A stretch of DNA of 64,000 bases from JAJISG01 sp964347345 (lineage in GTDB: Archaea > Thermoplasmatota > Thermoplasmata > RBG-16-68-12 > JAJISG01), in NCBI GenBank assembly GCA_964347345.1, contig CAYFYB010000002.1, positions 1 through 64,000 of the forward strand. Reading direction: 5' to 3'. Made by a program: the position numbers and the translations under genes. Each line of letters begins with the position of its first letter. The stretch's first letter is position 1. This document shows, in pieces, positions 60,157 through 64,000 of this stretch. The notes beneath the pieces were generated by a model. That model was not told the DNA's origin and made no database searches. It saw only the letters and a program-made list of their open reading frames with translations.

Positions 60157-60360
60157 ATGGTGAGAAATCAGGGGGGAGTTGCCATCGCGGGGTATACGAG
60201 GTTCGAGAGAGCGAGAATCATCGGAGCGAGGGCCCTCCAGATCGCCATGGGAGCCCCCATCCTCTTGGAGGTACCTTCCCACATCGTGGACCCGGTTGAC
60301 ATCGCAGAACTGGAGTTTGACAGGGGCGTGATCCCCATCACAGTGAGGCGGGAGATTTGA
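60157..60360 (+). CDS. rpoK: DNA-directed RNA polymerase subunit K (Rpo6)
   Basis: The archaeal counterpart of eukaryotic Rpb6 and bacterial omega, which stabilises the polymerase clamp. The 67-residue protein has YTRFERARIIGARALQIAMG and PVDIAELEFDRGVIPITVRR, the full family signature. The ATG at 60157 is chosen; the frame is open six codons further. The ferredoxin gene follows 60 bases later on the same strand. Confidence 0.95.
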   Translation: MVRNQGGVAIAGYTRFERARIIGARALQIAMGAPILLEVPSHIVDPVDIAELEFDRGVIPITVRREI

Positions 60361-60420
60361 GCCGTCATCCAAGTTGGCAGCAAGATTTTCATAGGAGATG
60401 GATTTAGGTGGTGCGATAAC

Positions 60421-60852
60421 ATGGTGAGGCCCGTCGACTATAAGCCCAAACCCATTGACCCCGACTTTTTGGAGAAGGAAGACGAGTTCCCTGTCTCCGG
60501 GGAGCACGACGGCCACACGGTCAGGTCCGAGGGATTGGGGAGGTTGGACAACGAGGGGAAGACCTATCCGACCAAACTGGGAATTCACGGAACCCATGTG
60601 GCGGTGGACTTTGAGGCCTGTATCGCCGACGGCGTTTGCATGGACGTCTGTCCCGTAGACGTCTTCGAGTGGCTTCTGAACCCTGGAAACTACGGAACTG
60701 GGAACGACAAGGTCATCACCGACGACGCGAACCTGTACGGCCAGTACAGGACTGACAAATCCGATCCCATACGGGAAGAGGACTGCATCGACTGCATGGC
60801 CTGCGAAGCCCAATGTCCAACTCAGGCCATCAAGATCAACATCGGGGCCTAG
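60421..60852 (+). CDS. Sulfolobus-type (zinc-containing) ferredoxin
   Basis: A dicluster ferredoxin (143 aa), longer than the usual 103-residue archaeal form. The N-terminal extension carries His29 and His32 (SGEHDGH) and His56/His59, from which zinc ligands could come. Cluster motifs are ACIADGVCMDVCPVDVFEW (Asp-containing CxxDxxC type, so a [3Fe-4S] or labile cluster) and DCIDCMACEAQCPTQAIKI ([4Fe-4S]). It likely carries electrons from 2-oxoacid oxidoreductases, which are not in this window. Confidence 0.9.
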   Translation: MVRPVDYKPKPIDPDFLEKEDEFPVSGEHDGHTVRSEGLGRLDNEGKTYPTKLGIHGTHVAVDFEACIADGVCMDVCPVDVFEWLLNPGNYGTGNDKVITDDANLYGQYRTDKSDPIREEDCIDCMACEAQCPTQAIKINIGA

Positions 60853-60921
60853 GTCGACCCGTTGTTTCTCCGTTGCTTTCGGACTGCGGGCGATACCGCA
60901 CATCAGGCACGGTGTTTGGGT

Positions 60922-60933
60922 AAGTTTATATAG
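60922..60933 (+). promoter_or_regulatory. TATA box for the thermosome gene
   Basis: AAGTTTATATAG is a near-ideal archaeal TATA box, about 65 bases before the ATG at 60993. The leader has GAGAGGTGG before the start. No additional heat-shock operator was recognised. Confidence 0.6.
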
Positions 60934-60992
60934 AAGGTCTGTTACATATTATCCCTGCCATTATAGAACTCATTGGGAGAGGTGGATGAACG

Positions 60993-62627
60993 ATGATGGG
61001 GACAACACCAGTGTTGGTCCTTAAGGAAGGGACGCGCCGAGAGCGCGGAAAGGGAGCCCAGTTCAGCAACATCCAGGCTGCGAAGGCCATCGCCGACGCG
61101 GTCCGTTCGACGCTGGGCCCCCGGGGCATGGACAAGATGCTCGTAGACAGCATGGGGGACGTGGTCATTACCAACGACGGGGTGACCATCCTCAAGGAGA
61201 TAGACGTGGAACATCCCGCCGCAAAGATGCTGGTGGAAGTGGCCAAGACCCAGGACGAGGAGTGCGGGGATGGCACGACGACGGCAGTCATCTTTACGGG
61301 AGAGCTCCTGAAGCGAGCGGAGGAGATGGTCGAGCAGAACATCCATCCCACCGTCATCGCCCAGGGGTATAGGATGGCTGCTCAGAGGACCAGCGATCTC
61401 CTTCAAGAGCTGTCGGACAACGTGAAGGCTGATGACGTGGACACCCTCAAGAAGATTGCGTCGACAGCCATGATCAGCAAGGCTGTGAGTGCCAACAGAG
61501 AGTTCCTGGCTGATATCGCCGTCCGAGCGGTCCTAACAGTGGCCGAAAAGAGAGATGGGCGACTCGTGGTGGATGAGGATAACATTCAGCTCGTCAAGAA
61601 GCAAGGCGGCTCCGTCATGGACACCCAACTCGTGGACGGCGTCATCGTGGACAAGGAACGGGTCCACCCCGGAATGTCAAAGAGGGTCGAGGACGCCAAG
61701 GTGGCCCTCGTGGACGCCGCCCTGGAGGTCAAGAAGACGGAGTTTGACGCCAGGATACAGATCAGCGACCCACGGCAGCTTCAGGCCTTCCTCCAGGAGG
61801 AGGAGAACATCCTGAAGGGTTTCGTGGACGCCGTCAAGAAGGCCGGAGCCAACGTCCTCTTCTGCCAGAAAGGCATCGATGACCTAGCCCAGCACTTCCT
61901 GGCAAAGGAGGGCATCTACGCCGTCCGCCGGGTCAAGAAGTCGGACATGGAGAAGCTGGCAAAGGCCACGGGTGGTCGCATCGTCTCCAAGGTCAAGGAA
62001 GTGACCCAGGAAGACCTTGGTAGGGCGGAGGTTGTGGAGGAGCGAAAGATTGGCGATGATGACATGACCTTCGTTACCGGATGCAAGGAGGCGGAGGCGG
62101 TCTCCATCCTTCTTCGTGGAGGAACGGAGCACGTGGTGGACGAGGTCGAGAGGTCCTTGGACGATGCCATCAACGTGGCGCGGGCTGCTGTCGAGGATGG
62201 CAAGATGCTCGCAGGGGGTGGCTCCGTCCAGACGGCTCTTTCCCTCTCCCTCAGGGACTATGCAGTCCCCGTTGGTGGCAGGGAGCAGATAGCCATCGAG
62301 GCGTTCGCCGCGGCCCTGGAGGTCGTGCCTAGAACCCTGGCGGAGAACGCGGGCCTTGATCCCATAGACACCCTCATCGACCTGAGAAACGCTCACAAGA
62401 AAGGCAGGAGGTACCATGGTGTTGACGTCCTCGCCGGCAAGGTCTCGGACATGAAGAAGCTCAACGTCCTGGAGCCTATGAGGGTCACGAAGCAGGCGGT
62501 GGCCTCAGCAACGGACGCTGCCGTGATGGTCCTGAGGATCGACGACGTCATTGCCGCCAAGGAGTTCAGGGCTGGAGCGCCAGGCAAGAAAGGGGCCGAG
62601 GAGGAGACGGAGAGCGAGTTCGACTGA
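60993..62627 (+). CDS. thermosome (group II chaperonin) subunit
   Basis: Folds proteins in a double-ring ATP-driven chamber. The protein (544 aa) has TRRERGKGAQFSNIQAAKAI, the nucleotide-binding TLGPRGMDKMLVD, TNDGVTILKEIDVEHPAAKM and ECGDGTTTAVIFTGELL (catalytic Asp), an apical domain with helical protrusion around 240-300, and the C-terminal equatorial half with LAENAGLDPIDTLIDLRNAH. It ends in an acidic tail without the Gly-Gly-Met repeats seen in some thermosomes. Only one subunit gene is in the window. Confidence 0.97.
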   Translation: MMGTTPVLVLKEGTRRERGKGAQFSNIQAAKAIADAVRSTLGPRGMDKMLVDSMGDVVITNDGVTILKEIDVEHPAAKMLVEVAKTQDEECGDGTTTAVIFTGELLKRAEEMVEQNIHPTVIAQGYRMAAQRTSDLLQELSDNVKADDVDTLKKIASTAMISKAVSANREFLADIAVRAVLTVAEKRDGRLVVDEDNIQLVKKQGGSVMDTQLVDGVIVDKERVHPGMSKRVEDAKVALVDAALEVKKTEFDARIQISDPRQLQAFLQEEENILKGFVDAVKKAGANVLFCQKGIDDLAQHFLAKEGIYAVRRVKKSDMEKLAKATGGRIVSKVKEVTQEDLGRAEVVEERKIGDDDMTFVTGCKEAEAVSILLRGGTEHVVDEVERSLDDAINVARAAVEDGKMLAGGGSVQTALSLSLRDYAVPVGGREQIAIEAFAAALEVVPRTLAENAGLDPIDTLIDLRNAHKKGRRYHGVDVLAGKVSDMKKLNVLEPMRVTKQAVASATDAAVMVLRIDDVIAAKEFRAGAPGKKGAEEETESEFD

Positions 62628-62834
62628 GCTCCTCCTCTCCTACAGACCCCTAGAGTCCTGCCGTGGTTGTCCTCTTACCGAGAGGATCCACCGTCGGGTA
62701 TGACCGACCTTGGAGGGCTTGCTTCTAGAGGGCTCTGAAGACTGGATGGAATCTCTGCCGGGGCATTTCCAGGCCTGGTACCCGCAGGGTAGAAATAAGA
62801 TAGGTGGGATGTCAGGGAATCGGAGGAGAAGGCT

Positions 62835-64000
62835 TTGCTGCGGCTCCTGAAGGACCTGGTGGAGATCGAATCCGTTAACGACCCGGAACAGGGGAAAAGG
62901 CCCACGGCGGATGGTGCCCATTTCATTAGAGACCAGCTGAGGGAAGGGGGAATTGAGAGCCAAATCGCTGAGACTAATGGTTTCTTCGCGGTCCGGGGAA
63001 CCCTGGGGAAGAGGAAGCCTAGGATACTTCTTCTGGGCCACTGGGATGTTGTGCCCGCGGGGGCGGTGTCCAGGTGGAAATATCCACCGTTTAGGCTCAC
63101 AGTGATGGAGGACAGAGCCTATGGGAGGGGATCGGTGGACGACAAGGGTAACGTGGCGGCCATGCTCACGGCTATGCCTGACATCCTGGAGAGGGGAGGA
63201 GAGGAGGTGGCCTTCGCCTTCACGGGAGACGAGGAGGTAGGCGGCCGCAACGGCGCAGGTGTCGTCGCCCGGGAAATCCAACCCGAGGTCGTCGTGAACG
63301 GCGATGGCCTTGGGCTAGAGATCATCAATAGGCGGCGTAACATCTTCCGCGCAGAATTATCCGCCCCCTCCGTACTACGAAGGACTAGGGGTGACGTGGA
63401 GGTGGTGAAGTTTGCCACGGAGACCAAAGGTCGGGAGACCCGCCACTCCGCCTACTTCGTCCCAGGAGTGGACAGTCACGCCCTGCTGGCGGCCTCTGAG
63501 TACGCCCTCAGAGAGAATCTTGCCGTGGTAAGCCTGCGAGGCGGCTTCGTGAAGGATAACGTGATCCCCGATGAGATTGAGGTCGAGTTCGTCCGAGAGT
63601 CGCGGATGGGTAGGAACGTGGTGGTGGATGACAGTCTGTCGGGGCTCCTCAGAGTCCTGATGCCCCTCTCCAGGATCACCTTCCCGACGGGTCCGAGCGT
63701 CTACGGCATCAACGTACTGCCGAACCTCTATTGGGGGGATGGAGAGCATCACATGAAGGTGGACATCCGAGCCATGACCCATGATGCTGCTGCCATCGAG
63801 GAGGCTGCCAAGGAGGTTCTGGACGAATTCGTACCGGAAGCCTCGATGAAGGTGTTGGCGGGGGAGGGATGCCTCATCACCAAGGAGAACTGTGCCCTAG
63901 TGAAGCTTGCCAAGGAGGTTGCGATGACGCTAGGGATACCGCCGAGGGTCGTGGAGCGCCAGGGAGCCAGCGACTCCCGCTATTTCTCTCCTAAGGGCAT
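62835..64000 (+). CDS. M20-family metallopeptidase, cut by the window end
   Basis: The frame is open from TTG 62835 to the end of the window (388 codons so far). Motifs of the ArgE/DapE/CPG2 family: ILLLGHWDVVPAG near residue 66 (metal His and Asp), YGRGSVDDKGNVAAML near 98 (bridging Asp), FTGDEEVGGRNGAGVV near 128 (catalytic Glu) and the dimerisation-domain HHMKVDIRAMT near 303. It could be a dipeptidase or a succinyl-diaminopimelate desuccinylase-like amidohydrolase. The start follows GGAGGAGAAGG; a TATA-like GAAATAAGATA lies near 62790-62800. The gap 62628-62834 holds little else. Confidence 0.85.
   Translation, partial: MLRLLKDLVEIESVNDPEQGKRPTADGAHFIRDQLREGGIESQIAETNGFFAVRGTLGKRKPRILLLGHWDVVPAGAVSRWKYPPFRLTVMEDRAYGRGSVDDKGNVAAMLTAMPDILERGGEEVAFAFTGDEEVGGRNGAGVVAREIQPEVVVNGDGLGLEIINRRRNIFRAELSAPSVLRRTRGDVEVVKFATETKGRETRHSAYFVPGVDSHALLAASEYALRENLAVVSLRGGFVKDNVIPDEIEVEFVRESRMGRNVVVDDSLSGLLRVLMPLSRITFPTGPSVYGINVLPNLYWGDGEHHMKVDIRAMTHDAAAIEEAAKEVLDEFVPEASMKVLAGEGCLITKENCALVKLAKEVAMTLGIPPRVVERQGASDSRYFSPKG

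Noticed and set aside
59884..60903. 339-codon open frame on the minus strand opposite rpoK and ferredoxin
   Set aside because: It runs antisense through two certain genes and has no recognisable motifs; GC-rich coding strands often leave such frames open.
1..64000. CRISPR arrays, insertion sequences, prophage or defence genes
   Set aside because: No regularly spaced repeats, transposase or integrase motifs, or restriction/Cas signatures were seen in any frame; the two SagB domains and VOC fragments are not evidence for such systems.

Overview
This 64 kb window is archaeal chromosome. It carries a group II chaperonin (thermosome), the proteasome-activating ATPase PAN, archaeal release factor aRF1, RNA polymerase subunit K, MBF1, an archaeal ThiD-ThiN fusion, an archaeal-type UMP kinase, a 2'-5' RNA ligase-like phosphodiesterase and a Sulfolobus-type ferredoxin. 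Many genes have an A/T-rich TATA box 25-35 bases before the start codon (leaderless transcripts); others have clear GGAGG-type ribosome sites and often GTG or TTG starts. The gene set and GC-rich composition suggest a heterotrophic, probably oxygen-using Thermoplasmatota-type euryarchaeon. The phylum is an inference and should be tested with marker trees.

Layout. 1-3.3 kb: end of a tRNA-Ala gene, a structured leader, then the three-gene proton-translocating NAD(P) transhydrogenase. 3.3-13 kb: SirB1-like protein, membrane proteins, a double SagB/nitroreductase protein, an MFS transporter, a winged-helix regulator with small partners, zinc-ribbon membrane proteins (two broken) and a Dps-like ferritin. 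13-24 kb: class III aminotransferase, an aldo/keto reductase next to an unusual methyltransferase-C39 peptidase fusion, a HAD phosphatase, DUF420 and NnrS-like membrane proteins, a BoxB/PaaA-like di-iron protein, and a chain of overlapping genes ending in a DMT transporter. 24-36 kb: PPOX protein, M3 peptidase, aconitase, an M29-like protein, tandem Lrp ligand-binding domains, membrane proteins and a second DMT transporter. 36-46.8 kb: ACT protein, phytoene-desaturase-like FAD enzyme, CoxG-like protein, second M29-like protein, CaiB/BaiF CoA-transferase, glutamine synthetase and a large PKD surface protein. 46.8-64 kb: mostly housekeeping: argS-prf1, pyrH-thpR, thiDN-glycosyltransferase, FKBP, PAN, MBF1, DUF2240, HisA-like, a KaiC-like protein, rpoK, ferredoxin, thermosome and the start of an M20 peptidase.

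No CRISPR array, insertion sequence, prophage, restriction system or defence island was seen. The points most worth a second look are two intergenic stretches with strong RNA secondary structure (about 200-413 and 58349-58557), the methyltransferase-C39 fusion, a triple GTGCAC element before the M3 peptidase gene, and a set of small membrane-protein genes each broken by a single base. Those breaks, together with several genes lacking a normal start codon, could be real decay or residual sequence error, and raw reads would decide. All family names come from recognising sequence motifs by eye; no database search was run.
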